A stretch of 64,000 nt of DNA from Firmicutes bacterium HGW-Firmicutes-15 (GTDB taxonomy: Bacteria; Bacillota; Syntrophomonadia; Syntrophomonadales; Syntrophomonadaceae). The stretch is taken from positions 1 through 64,000 of the forward strand of contig PHAA01000018.1 in the NCBI GenBank assembly GCA_002840245.1. Reading direction: 5' to 3'. Shown piece by piece: positions 1 through 7,231 of this stretch. The notes under the pieces were generated by a model, which saw only the letters and a program-made list of their open reading frames with translations, was not told where the DNA came from and did not search any database. Made by a program: the position numbers and the translations under genes. Each line of letters opens with the position of its first letter. Within the stretch, counting starts at the first letter, position 1.

Positions 1-242
1 GATGTGAAAGCGGTATTTATCATATTGTTATGAGAGGAATTAATCGACAGGACATCTTTTATGACAAAGATGATTATCAACGTTTCATTGAGACTTTAAC
101 AAGAATAAAACCTAATAATTTTGAATTGTATGGATACTGCCTGATGAGCAACTATGTCCATCTGCTTCTACATGAGAAAAATGAGGATATTCCTCAAATT
201 AGGGCAATCAGGGGGACGGTTCTGTTGATCGAGTTGAAATAG
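1..242 (+). pseudogene. REP-type Y1 transposase, truncated remnant (runs off left edge)
   Basis: The reading frame is open from base 3, so the gene began before the window. Visible residues (YHIVMRGINRQDIF, then a YCLMSNYVHLLLH segment) match the N-terminal half of the IS200-like/REP-associated Y1 transposase family (TnpA_REP, RAYT). In this family the HUH pair is normally HVH; here the first His is Tyr (NYVH), so the metal site looks broken. Family similarity stops after about residue 55. The remaining frame reads through a GGGGGACGGTTCTGTTGA stretch and ends at 242. Full members are about 200-300 aa and carry a catalytic Tyr further on, which is absent here. Inference: a dead fragment joined to REP-like sequence. 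Confidence 0.75.
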
Positions 243-274
243 CGTGGTATTTTTAAAGGAAAAAGGCAGAAGGA

Positions 275-499
275 ATGAAATGTGCTATGCCAAACAGCCC
301 GAGTAAAATGCAGAACCGGAATTTACATATAATAGTTAGAGGAATCAACCGACAGGATATATTTCACGATGACGAAGATCGGAAAAGATACCTTGGTCCG
401 ATTTCTAAGAAACCAATTACCCTTCGGATTGGCTGCTCCACAGTCCAAATAGATTGTGAAGCAGCCTTCTCTTACAATTTGTTTTTTCTATTAAGCTAA
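275..499 (+). pseudogene. Second REP-type Y1 transposase N-terminal remnant
   Basis: About 30 residues (RNLHIIVRGINRQDIF followed by HDDEDRKRYL) match the start of the same Y1 transposase family as the fragment just upstream. After that the frame continues with unrelated sequence to a stop at 499. Neither the HUH motif nor the catalytic Tyr region is present. The two fragments are only about 60 bp apart and in the same direction, so this looks like a decayed tandem pair or a nested insertion. No function is expected. Confidence 0.65.
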
Positions 500-522
500 T
501 TCATTATATGCCCCGCATCATC

Positions 523-2841
523 TCAAATGTTCGGTACCAGAGCAAAGGCTCTAACATCAGAAGTATTCTCGCCCACTCTACTCCAACCATTAAAAGCCAT
601 ATTCCATATATTAAGATTAAGGCTAAAGGCGGCAGCATCATGGCACTCTTTGAGTAGGAAAAGGTCAGATAGGTGAGCTGGATCTTGATGTAGCTTGGCT
701 GGGATAGTGAAACTGCCTGACACGCTCATATCTCCTGTCCGTCCAGTGATATATTTCAATGATGAATTGTTTCGTATAACCTGAAACGAGTACATACCAA
801 AGGTACCCGGGTGTCGAGCTTGGTATAAAAGATTGACTCCTGTATCCAGAACCTCATACTGGACGATACCGCAGTCAGTGATAGTATTGCCGCTGGCAAA
901 AGCCACAGGTGGATCAATAAAAGCAGTCGGTTTGCGATTGTCAAACCGGAGCTTAAAGACAAATACATCGCAGTTTGGGTTTTCGGGGTCTGAACGTACT
1001 AAATCGGGATTTACCGTAACTGCATCAACTGTAGTGATTGTATTTAATATATCCGTATTGGATGGCAGCTTGAAAGGAATGTCTGTTCCACCCAAAGAGG
1101 CTCGTTTTACCTGTTGTCCTGACTGATCGAAAAGCTCAACTTTGATCTCCAGATAGCCGCTGGTCAAAGAGCGTGTGTCGATGTAGGCATTGATAAGATC
1201 CACAGTTGCATCCAAGACATACCAATCGGCATCAGGCTCAGCATCATTATTAGGTGGATTTTTGGGACGGATTTCGAAGCAGTTACTTTGAGCGCCAATG
1301 GATTGGGGCCCAAGATGGTAGGGAAGAAATTCCAGCACTTCGGTGGTTTCATTATAATGAGAATAGTGGCGGGTTACCAGATGGGAAGTGGCCAGCCAAT
1401 CACCTGATCCATTAACCCTATATTTTACACGGTAGTATTTTATGCCTGCATCTAACAAACCATTCGAGAAAAGGATCCTCAGACCAAGCAATCCCCCAAA
1501 AGGTCCATCCTGGAAGACGGCCAGGTTTCCGCCCAACCCACTGTTCAATGACGAATAAAGCCCGATCTTGGGATCCGCAGAGCCACTTACTTCGGCGCCG
1601 GTTCCGTAGATTTTCTTTAGTGAATAATTGCCAATCGCCACCGGACAAACCCACAGATCATCATCATCTGATATATCATGTTCCTGATGAAAGGCTACCG
1701 CCTGTGGGTCAGTTACGACCAGATGGACTGAATCGCCGCTGGGGTGGTTCCAAAGGGTATGGCAGGGTACTGGGTAACGTGCATAAATAATGCGTTCCAC
1801 ACCGTTGACTTGTTGGCGTACTCTAAACCAAAGATCAGGTATGTCTTTGCGATTCCTGCGCAGCCAGACAATACGGGAAAAGGTTCCATCCGGGTTTATA
1901 ACGGCTGTGCCCAATTTTTCCAGGCTATACCAAGCATGGGGCCACCACAGCCAATATATCCAAGGATACCAACAGATCCAGAATCGGAAGGACTGAAATT
2001 TGTCAATTAGCAACCTTCGAAACTGAGCCGTATTCGAATATAGAAGGCTGGACGATTTAATCCCTTCCAAAACTTCTCGATCAAGTAAGGCCGAACGATT
2101 TTCCGGAGTCATGCTTTCCAACTTCGCCGCCAGTTGCTGCCGGACTTGCGGCAGTCTAGCATAACGTTCCCGTGAAAATGCCCATTCTTGCGGAACATCT
2201 TCCAGTATTTTAATGACATCAATTGAACCCGAGATTGGCGGTCTGGGTCCGGGCGGAGTTCCACAATAGTCGTCTTTCCACCAGGATGGTTTGGAGACCG
2301 GATGCTGAATCGGGCGCAAAACAATAGGGGGGGGATCAAAGACAACGTCTATCAGCGTATCACGAATTTTCTCAATGACTGAGTCATGTAGTCTGATGAT
2401 AAAGTTGATGTCTACATCATATATATCTACTTCTCCAAAAGGAATAGGCAGTTCCTCATCATCGACCAGTTTTGTTACGGATCCGCTAATATAGTAGGGC
2501 TTGAATAGCCAGGGGAGCCAGAACGGCTTTTCAATCTTAAATTCAATCAATTTATTGACCGCAGGTTTTAGGAAAACTTTTTTTTGCTGCGGCGAATGAT
2601 TCGCTAGGTCGGAAGGTTTCTCCACATTTGGACCGAGCTTAATAACCACATTTTCCCGCTTCTCATCCAGAACGAATTCGGCTTTTCCGATCCCCAGTTT
2701 GGAGTCATCGATGACAAGGGGTTGTTTATCCAAAAGTCGTCCAGATTTGCTGAAAACATAAGCAAATATCTCTATCTTGCTGCTGCTTTCAGAATACTCC
2801 TCCAGGTTTACTTGAACTTCCAGCAATCTCTTTTCGGGCAT
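523..2841 (-). CDS. Large protein of unknown function with beta-sandwich-like segment and Trp-rich stretch
   Basis: I do not recognise this 772-aa protein. The ATG at 2841 is chosen because AGGAGAG sits 6 nt upstream of it; a TTG 18 nt earlier in the same frame overlaps that site. There is no signal peptide and no long hydrophobic segment. Residues about 108-140 (beginning YYISGSV, later GEVDIYDVD) resemble a transthyretin or carboxypeptidase-regulatory type beta-sandwich, only weakly. Residues about 285-306 are remarkably rich in Trp and Tyr (FWICWYPWIYWLWWPHAWYS). The C-terminal half is polar with many short beta-prone segments. It stands alone, with transposase remnants on one side and the agr cluster on the other. 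It could be a structural, toxin-like or secreted protein exported by a non-Sec route; this is open. Confidence 0.8.
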   Translation of the reverse strand: MPEKRLLEVQVNLEEYSESSSKIEIFAYVFSKSGRLLDKQPLVIDDSKLGIGKAEFVLDEKRENVVIKLGPNVEKPSDLANHSPQQKKVFLKPAVNKLIEFKIEKPFWLPWLFKPYYISGSVTKLVDDEELPIPFGEVDIYDVDINFIIRLHDSVIEKIRDTLIDVVFDPPPIVLRPIQHPVSKPSWWKDDYCGTPPGPRPPISGSIDVIKILEDVPQEWAFSRERYARLPQVRQQLAAKLESMTPENRSALLDREVLEGIKSSSLLYSNTAQFRRLLIDKFQSFRFWICWYPWIYWLWWPHAWYSLEKLGTAVINPDGTFSRIVWLRRNRKDIPDLWFRVRQQVNGVERIIYARYPVPCHTLWNHPSGDSVHLVVTDPQAVAFHQEHDISDDDDLWVCPVAIGNYSLKKIYGTGAEVSGSADPKIGLYSSLNSGLGGNLAVFQDGPFGGLLGLRILFSNGLLDAGIKYYRVKYRVNGSGDWLATSHLVTRHYSHYNETTEVLEFLPYHLGPQSIGAQSNCFEIRPKNPPNNDAEPDADWYVLDATVDLINAYIDTRSLTSGYLEIKVELFDQSGQQVKRASLGGTDIPFKLPSNTDILNTITTVDAVTVNPDLVRSDPENPNCDVFVFKLRFDNRKPTAFIDPPVAFASGNTITDCGIVQYEVLDTGVNLLYQARHPGTFGMYSFQVIRNNSSLKYITGRTGDMSVSGSFTIPAKLHQDPAHLSDLFLLKECHDAAAFSLNLNIWNMAFNGWSRVGENTSDVRAFALVPNI

Positions 2842-3541
2842 TCCGCACTCTCCTCTCAATGGATTATTGTATAGATCTATAAATTAAATGCTTTGAAATA
2901 TTCAACTGATAAAGGTTTAGAAATAAAAATGTAACTTTATTTATCAGCTTTAAATCAAAGCACATTATTGGTGGAGTATTCTCAGTGAATTAAAATCCAA
3001 TCGTGCTTTAACTAAAATCGAAAAGAAGAAATATAACTCTAATAGAGCTTTGTATTACCTGAGAGAGAAATTACAGTATCTTAACATAAATTCCATCTAC
3101 TTCCATTTAATTGATGATGTCTCTAGTATAATAATCCCGACAGTAAATACAAGCATTTTTGGCCGAATGGGTAAAAATCGATCCCCAATGGTTATATTTT
3201 GTAGAAATGGTGTGGTTTCAATAAAAACAACCGACACGAATCGGACAGGTTTTCAGTGCGCTGTTTGCTTAGTTCAACAAAAAAACCGATAGAGCATTAG
3301 ATTCCCTATCGGCTTTACCTGATTTTTATAGTTTTTATACAGTGGTTTATCAGTAGTTAAGTGTACCTTTGTTATGCATTTGGGTACCCTTGATTACTCA
3401 AATTCGAGTGGAACAAATTGGCTGCTGTTCAGGAGTTTATATTGGGATTATCAGGACAAAAAATTAGTCTAATAAGAAGGTATATTGAAAATAATGAAGA
3501 ATAATACAATAATAACATGGTATGGAAAAGAGGCAATACAT
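2842..3541. other. 700-bp A+T-rich intergenic region
   Basis: No convincing gene. An 80-codon frame starting with TTG at 3050 has no SD and no recognisable product. A hairpin CCGATAG(3286-3292)/CTATCGG(3306-3312) is followed by a loose T-rich tract and could be a weak terminator. The promoter of the agr-like cluster should lie between 3400 and 3530, but I could not identify it with confidence. Confidence 0.5.
3286..3327 (+). terminator. Possible weak hairpin terminator
   Basis: Seven-bp stem CCGATAG/CTATCGG with a 13-nt loop, preceded by A6 and followed by CTTTACCTGATTTTT. The T tract is interrupted, so termination is doubtful. Confidence 0.3.
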
Positions 3542-4036
3542 ATGGAAAACTTTCCAATATTTATGATCAATTCGGTATTTGAAACCATTCTTCTTGTTCA
3601 CATAGGCTTCTTATTAATTGGAGTCAAACCGAAATTGAGAGATACTTTTGTAATAGCATTAATTGCTGGAGTGCTTTCTTATATGATTAGATCGTGGTCA
3701 TTGCCAATTGGAGTAACCGTGTTAATCCAATTTCCAGTTTTGATTGTTTTAACAGCCTATTTTAATCGCTTGCGTATTTTGTACGCTGTTTTGGGATCTT
3801 TGCTGGGATTAGTGATTATAGGGCTAACAGAGATCGCTTTTAATTGGATAATTGTTAAAATGAGTGGAATTAGTATAGAACAGGCTTGGGCCCAGCCTTT
3901 ATGGAGTTTCATATTTACTGTCCCTGAGTTTCTCTTCCTAGCCTGCGTGGTTATAGTTTTGTGTCGCTATAATCTTGCCTTATTTAAAATCGAAGAAAGC
4001 AATATTGAACTGGGGGAGCACTATGAACAATACTAA
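3542..4036 (+). CDS. Membrane protein, probable sensor half of an agr-type kinase
   Basis: 164-aa, very hydrophobic protein with about five predicted membrane helices and a short polar tail. The ATG at 3542 is preferred because AGAGG lies 8 nt upstream; earlier in-frame starts lack an SD. It overlaps the start of the histidine kinase gene by 14 nt in another frame, so the two are translationally coupled. Together they add up to about 446 residues and roughly seven helices, close to a single AgrC-like receptor kinase. Inference: this is the pheromone-sensing membrane domain encoded as a separate subunit. I do not recognise the family by name. Alternatively it is an accessory membrane protein of the two-component system. 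Confidence 0.8.
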   Translation: MENFPIFMINSVFETILLVHIGFLLIGVKPKLRDTFVIALIAGVLSYMIRSWSLPIGVTVLIQFPVLIVLTAYFNRLRILYAVLGSLLGLVIIGLTEIAFNWIIVKMSGISIEQAWAQPLWSFIFTVPEFLFLACVVIVLCRYNLALFKIEESNIELGEHYEQY

Positions 4037-4871
4037 TATAAAGAATGTTATAGCTCTCTTGACAGGCGCTGTGGTTTTATTAATCATTGGATTTTGTTTT
4101 CAAAACAATCAGAAAAGCACTGAAGTTATATTTTCTTCAGAAATGCTGTTCACAAGTATGTCGGCATTAATGTTTGTGACCGTATTAATTTTATTTTTAT
4201 TTAGTATTAAACTGTTTACTATGATTAGGCAGGAGAAAACAATCGAATTTCAAAAGTTTTATATTGGACATTTGTATGAAATGATTGGAGTAGTCAAATC
4301 CCAACGGCATGATTTTATCAATCATATGCAGATTGTATATACCCTTTTGCAGCTTGGCGAACAGGGGAGAGCCTATGAATATGTGGCTGAGCTTTGTCGT
4401 GAGGTACAGATAACCGGGGAAATGCTGAAGATTAGGATACCTGAACTTACTGCTATTCTATTAGCAAAAAAAAATTTGGCAGATGCGCTCGGTATTAAGC
4501 TGAATATTGAAGCTGAATCTGACTTAGCCAAAATACAGATTAAACCCATTGAATTATCTTCTATCATTAGCAATCTAGTTGATAACGCGATGGAGGCCGT
4601 ATCATCTTTGACAGATAACTGCAAAACCGTGCAAATTGGAATATTTGAAACAGCACATAATTTTGCGTTTGAGGTTTCAAATTCTGGCTATATCCCACCG
4701 GACGTTCTAAATAAGGTTTTTGTCGAAGGTTTCTCCACTAAACCTGATAAAAAAGATCATGGAATAGGTTTGGCATCAGTAAGGTACCTGGTGAAAAAAA
4801 ACCGGGGTACTGTTGAAGTTAGCAGTAATTTGAACGAGATGGTAAAATTCAATGTTATCTTTCCCAAATAA
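4023..4871 (+). CDS. GHKL sensor histidine kinase, AgrC-like
   Basis: 282 aa. Two hydrophobic segments (about residues 8-25 and 41-66) are followed by a cytoplasmic kinase. The dimerisation/H-box is SpoOB-type, with phospho-acceptor His96 in RHDFINHM. The ATPase shows the N box (NLVDNAMEA, about 184-192) and the G box (HGIGLASVRYLV, from about 246), with a KFNVIFP-like end typical of the GHKL family. The ATG at 4023 has GGGGGAG 4 nt upstream; a longer in-frame start at 3975 lacks an SD. It lies between the membrane protein and the LytTR regulator, so the three should form one signalling path: autophosphorylation on His and transfer to Asp55 of the regulator. Confidence 0.9.
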   Translation: MNNTNIKNVIALLTGAVVLLIIGFCFQNNQKSTEVIFSSEMLFTSMSALMFVTVLILFLFSIKLFTMIRQEKTIEFQKFYIGHLYEMIGVVKSQRHDFINHMQIVYTLLQLGEQGRAYEYVAELCREVQITGEMLKIRIPELTAILLAKKNLADALGIKLNIEAESDLAKIQIKPIELSSIISNLVDNAMEAVSSLTDNCKTVQIGIFETAHNFAFEVSNSGYIPPDVLNKVFVEGFSTKPDKKDHGIGLASVRYLVKKNRGTVEVSSNLNEMVKFNVIFPK

Positions 4872-4921
4872 CATTGCCATTTTATCCTGGAAGCTTAGAA
4901 CTGTGCAGGTGGTGAGAAAAA

Positions 4922-5638
4922 ATAAGCTTAAGAGTATTAATTGCTGACGATAACCCGGATTTTTGTAGATACTTGAAAGGTATTATAGAAGCGGTGCCGG
5001 ATTTCACAGTAGTTGCCATGGCCAGTAATGGTAAAGAGGCTATAATCTTGAGTCAAGCCTATCAACCCCAGGTGGTGTTTTTGGATATCGAAATGCCAGA
5101 AATAAATGGAGTTGAGGCAGCCCGGGAATTGGCTAAAACGCAGCCAGATATATGCTTCGTCTTTTGCACGGCTTACCCCGATTATGCTCTGCAAGCATTC
5201 GAGCTTTATTCCTTTGATTATATCTTGAAACCAATAAATGAAATGAGAGTTAAAAAGACACTTGAACGATTAATGGCAAAAATTAATGGCGAGCAGTTAT
5301 CCGGGAATCATTCAGCGTTAGGCATATTATTCGATACGGATAACAGGCAGGTATATATCAATTCCAATGAAATAATGTACATTGAAAATAGCAAGCCGAA
5401 AGTAATTATTAAAACTGAAAAGCAAATATATCTAGCCCGTGGAACCCTGCACAGTCTGGAGATTAGACTAAATCCCTACGGTTTTTTTCGCTGTCATCGC
5501 GGTTATCTGGTGAACCTGACCAAGGTAGAGGCGCTGGTTCCCTTCGGACATACCTTTCAGATATGTCTCCAATCAGGGGATACGGTATTGTTAAGCCGAA
5601 AACGAGAAAAGATCCTGCGAGATAAACTCAAAATATGA
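4922..5638 (+). CDS. LytTR-family response regulator (AgrA/LytR-like), apparent ATA start
   Basis: About 238 aa. Receiver domain: acidic pair Asp9-Asp10 (RVLIADDN), phospho-acceptor Asp55 (VVFLDIEMPE), conserved Lys in ILKP. It is followed by a LytTR DNA-binding domain from about residue 130 to the end (IMYIENSKPKVIIKT and FFRCHRGYLVNL are typical). The first standard start in frame is TTG 4973, which would remove the acidic pocket and has no SD. The frame is closed by TGA at 4913-4915, and between there and 4973 there is no ATG, GTG or TTG. ATA at 4922 sits 6 nt after AGGTGGTGA and gives a normal N-terminus. Either a non-standard start is used or one base in the A6 run at 4917-4922 is wrong; one A fewer would join GTG 4912 to this frame. 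Likely targets include the repeats at 5651-5679. Confidence 0.85.
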   Translation: MSLRVLIADDNPDFCRYLKGIIEAVPDFTVVAMASNGKEAIILSQAYQPQVVFLDIEMPEINGVEAARELAKTQPDICFVFCTAYPDYALQAFELYSFDYILKPINEMRVKKTLERLMAKINGEQLSGNHSALGILFDTDNRQVYINSNEIMYIENSKPKVIIKTEKQIYLARGTLHSLEIRLNPYGFFRCHRGYLVNLTKVEALVPFGHTFQICLQSGDTVLLSRKREKILRDKLKI

Positions 5639-5650
5639 TGGGATGAAATA

Positions 5651-5679
5651 CTATTCGGCATCATATATGACCATTCGGC
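5651..5679 (+). promoter_or_regulatory. Tandem 9-bp direct repeats, probable LytTR regulator binding site
   Basis: CTATTCGGC (5651-5659) and CCATTCGGC (5671-5679) are direct repeats 20 bp apart, with an 11-bp gap. Pairs of 9-bp direct repeats about two helical turns apart are the usual target of LytTR/AgrA proteins. They end 9 bp before the -35 box of the next promoter, the normal position for an activator of this family. Confidence 0.6.
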
Positions 5680-5688
5680 CAAAATTAA

Positions 5689-5716
5689 TTGCAATAAATA
5701 TCTAAAATGGTATAAA
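5689..5716 (+). promoter_or_regulatory. Promoter of the agrD-agrB unit
   Basis: -35 TTGCAA (5689-5694), 16-bp spacer, -10 TATAAA (5711-5716) with an extended TGG just before it. Located 35 bp before the agrD start and immediately downstream of the direct repeats. Confidence 0.6.
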
Positions 5717-5750
5717 TAAACCAGAATAATAATGGAGAGGAGTGAAATCT

Positions 5751-5867
5751 ATGTTTAGGACTAGACTTCTGCAGGTAGCCTGCGCATTTCTATTAGTCAT
5801 TGCCAATTCTGGAGTTAATACAGCTTGCTGGTATTTATGGTACCAGCCCAAAATGCCTATTGAATAA
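5751..5867 (+). CDS. agrD: AgrD-type cyclic (thio)lactone autoinducer precursor peptide
   Basis: A 38-codon gene with a strong SD (GGAGAGGAG, 8 nt before ATG). The peptide starts with a hydrophobic, amphipathic leader (MFRTRLLQVACAFLLVIA), then NSGVNTA, Cys26-Trp-Tyr-Leu-Trp30, and the charged tail YQPKMPIE. This matches the AgrD layout: membrane leader, core with Cys at the fifth position from the cut, and a tail of the type xxPKxPxE recognised by AgrB. Inference: AgrB cuts after Trp30 and a thiolactone forms between Cys26 and Trp30, giving a five-residue ring CWYLW with an N-terminal tail trimmed by another protease. The gene lies between its presumed receptor genes and agrB. Confidence 0.85.
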   Translation: MFRTRLLQVACAFLLVIANSGVNTACWYLWYQPKMPIE

Positions 5868-5888
5868 GTCTGTTGGTGTAAGGAGGGG

Positions 5889-5909
5889 GCGCCAAGAATT
5901 GCTTGGCGC
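5889..5909 (+). promoter_or_regulatory. Perfect 8-bp hairpin between agrD and agrB
   Basis: GCGCCAAG (5889-5896), loop AATTG, CTTGGCGC (5902-5909). No T tract follows, so it is more likely an mRNA stabiliser or processing/translation element than a full terminator. An AAGGAGG lies just before it and an ATG (5913, 24 codons) just after. Confidence 0.55.
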
Positions 5910-6069
5910 TTCCATGTCTTTAACAACGTTATCCAATTTAGACATTGGCATTCATTCGTTTTCCTATTTAGTGGAAATGACAATCTAATGCTATTTATTT
6001 AGATAAGAATTGATAGGGAATGACAAATAACTCCTTGCTATATAGATTAAATTGATTAAGGTGATAAGA

Positions 6070-6720
6070 TTGAGCATTCATGAATTATCGACCAGAATAG
6101 CTGGTTATATCGCACAAGAAACACATAAAGACTATAGAATCGAAAACCGGATGTCCTTCGGACTGGAATTATTTCTGGGGACCTTAATTAAAATCTTCAT
6201 TATTACAATTTTGGCCTATTGCCTGGGAATACTCAAGGAGACTTTGGTAATTACCATAACGGCAGGTACTTTACGGTTGGCTTCAGGTGGAGAGCATTGC
6301 AGCGAATACTATCGTTGTCTTGTTGGTGGAACGATATGTTTTCTGTTGCTTGGCTGGGGGGCAAGAAGTCTAAATCATCTATTGTTTTATAGCAGCATTG
6401 ATAGCATTGTCTTGCCTTTGACGATAATCTTCCTGATTACTATATCCGCCCTATGGAAATATGCGCCTGCAGACACTGCAAACAAGCCAATTACTAAGGA
6501 AGACGAAATAGCAAAATACAAGAAGTGGTCATTAATAATGGCAACTCTTTTTTTCGGAATGGCAGTTTTATTTTCGAGAATAGGAATGCTGAGGGAATAT
6601 AGTTTGATAATAACTATTGGTGTGCTTGAGCAGACATTCACGGTAACCCCTTGGGGGTATAGTTTTATCCGGTTTATCGATAATATGTTAGGTAAAGCAA
6701 CTATTGAGAGCCAAGCGTAA
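6070..6720 (+). CDS. agrB: AgrB-family peptide-processing membrane protease
   Basis: 216 aa with several membrane helices. The catalytic pair of the AgrB family is visible: His76 and Cys83 in RLASGGEHCSEYYRC (the S. aureus residues are His77 and Cys84). It removes the C-terminal tail of AgrD and helps close the ring at the membrane. The TTG at 6070 is preferred because AAGGTG stands 6 nt before it; TTG 6052 and GTG 6061 are in frame but less well placed. It follows agrD after a 200-nt spacer that holds a hairpin, and is followed 11 bp later by a small membrane protein. Probably expressed from the agrD promoter. Confidence 0.9.
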   Translation: MSIHELSTRIAGYIAQETHKDYRIENRMSFGLELFLGTLIKIFIITILAYCLGILKETLVITITAGTLRLASGGEHCSEYYRCLVGGTICFLLLGWGARSLNHLLFYSSIDSIVLPLTIIFLITISALWKYAPADTANKPITKEDEIAKYKKWSLIMATLFFGMAVLFSRIGMLREYSLIITIGVLEQTFTVTPWGYSFIRFIDNMLGKATIESQA

Positions 6721-6731
6721 GGGGATGTTGT

Positions 6732-6992
6732 GTGTTATCTTATGATGTAATTCTAATAATTGCAGCGGCTATAAGTATAATTTACTATTATCATATAGCT
6801 TCTTCATCAAAAAAATATTTTCAAATGACAATTCAATTATTCTTAATGGGTATTATTCTTTGGATTAGCCCAAATCTTAGCAATTATTTTAATTATGATC
6901 CTTTAAAAATTGCTGGTTTCATCTTGTTCGTCTGTGGTATAGGCATTTTGACAATAGAGAGTTTCTTTCATGGGCTACGTGGCAAGAAGTAG
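6732..6992 (+). CDS. Small membrane protein of the agr cluster
   Basis: 86 aa, three hydrophobic stretches (about residues 5-20, 31-47, 60-78) and a basic end (HGLRGKK). The start is GTG 6732 with GGGGA 6 nt upstream. It begins 11 bp after agrB and probably belongs to the same transcript. I do not recognise the family. Small membrane proteins next to agrB are common in Clostridia, but their role is not established; it may assist export or regulate AgrB. Confidence 0.65.
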   Translation: MLSYDVILIIAAAISIIYYYHIASSSKKYFQMTIQLFLMGIILWISPNLSNYFNYDPLKIAGFILFVCGIGILTIESFFHGLRGKK

Positions 6993-7147
6993 GTTGAAAT
7001 AATAAATGCAGGATTGGAAACCGGTTTAAGCCGGCTTTCGGCACAGGAACCGTATTTGTTCGAAAAAGAAAACATGTTATGTAATTAGATTTCTCTGGGT
7101 GGCAGGACAACATCCGAAGTCCCCCATTTGGAAATCAGGAGGCAAGC

Positions 7148-7181
7148 GGGGACGCTCCTATTGCGTAAAAGGAGTGTCCCC
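7148..7181. repeat. REP-like palindrome
   Basis: GGGGACGCTCCT (7148-7159) and AGGAGTGTCCCC (7170-7181) form an imperfect 12-bp inverted repeat (one mismatch) with a 10-nt loop, followed by TTAGCTGTGGG. The same layout (GGGGACA, CCTCC/GGAGG, TGTCCCC, then TTAGCTG-TGGG) recurs at 40903-40956. It lies between two convergent genes. REP palindromes of this kind are spread by Y1 transposases such as the remnants at the left edge. Confidence 0.6.
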
Positions 7182-7231
7182 CTTGGTCTCTTAGCTGTGG
7201 GTCTAAGTGTCTAGGTCTATCCTCGCAGCTT

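Noticed and set aside
3050-3292. Eighty-codon frame upstream of the agr cluster
   Set aside because: TTG start without SD, no recognisable features, composition like the surrounding intergenic DNA.
5800-5988. Sixty-two-codon frame overlapping agrD
   Set aside because: It uses another frame through the AgrD tail and has no SD at its first ATG; only the 24-codon end after the hairpin is of interest.
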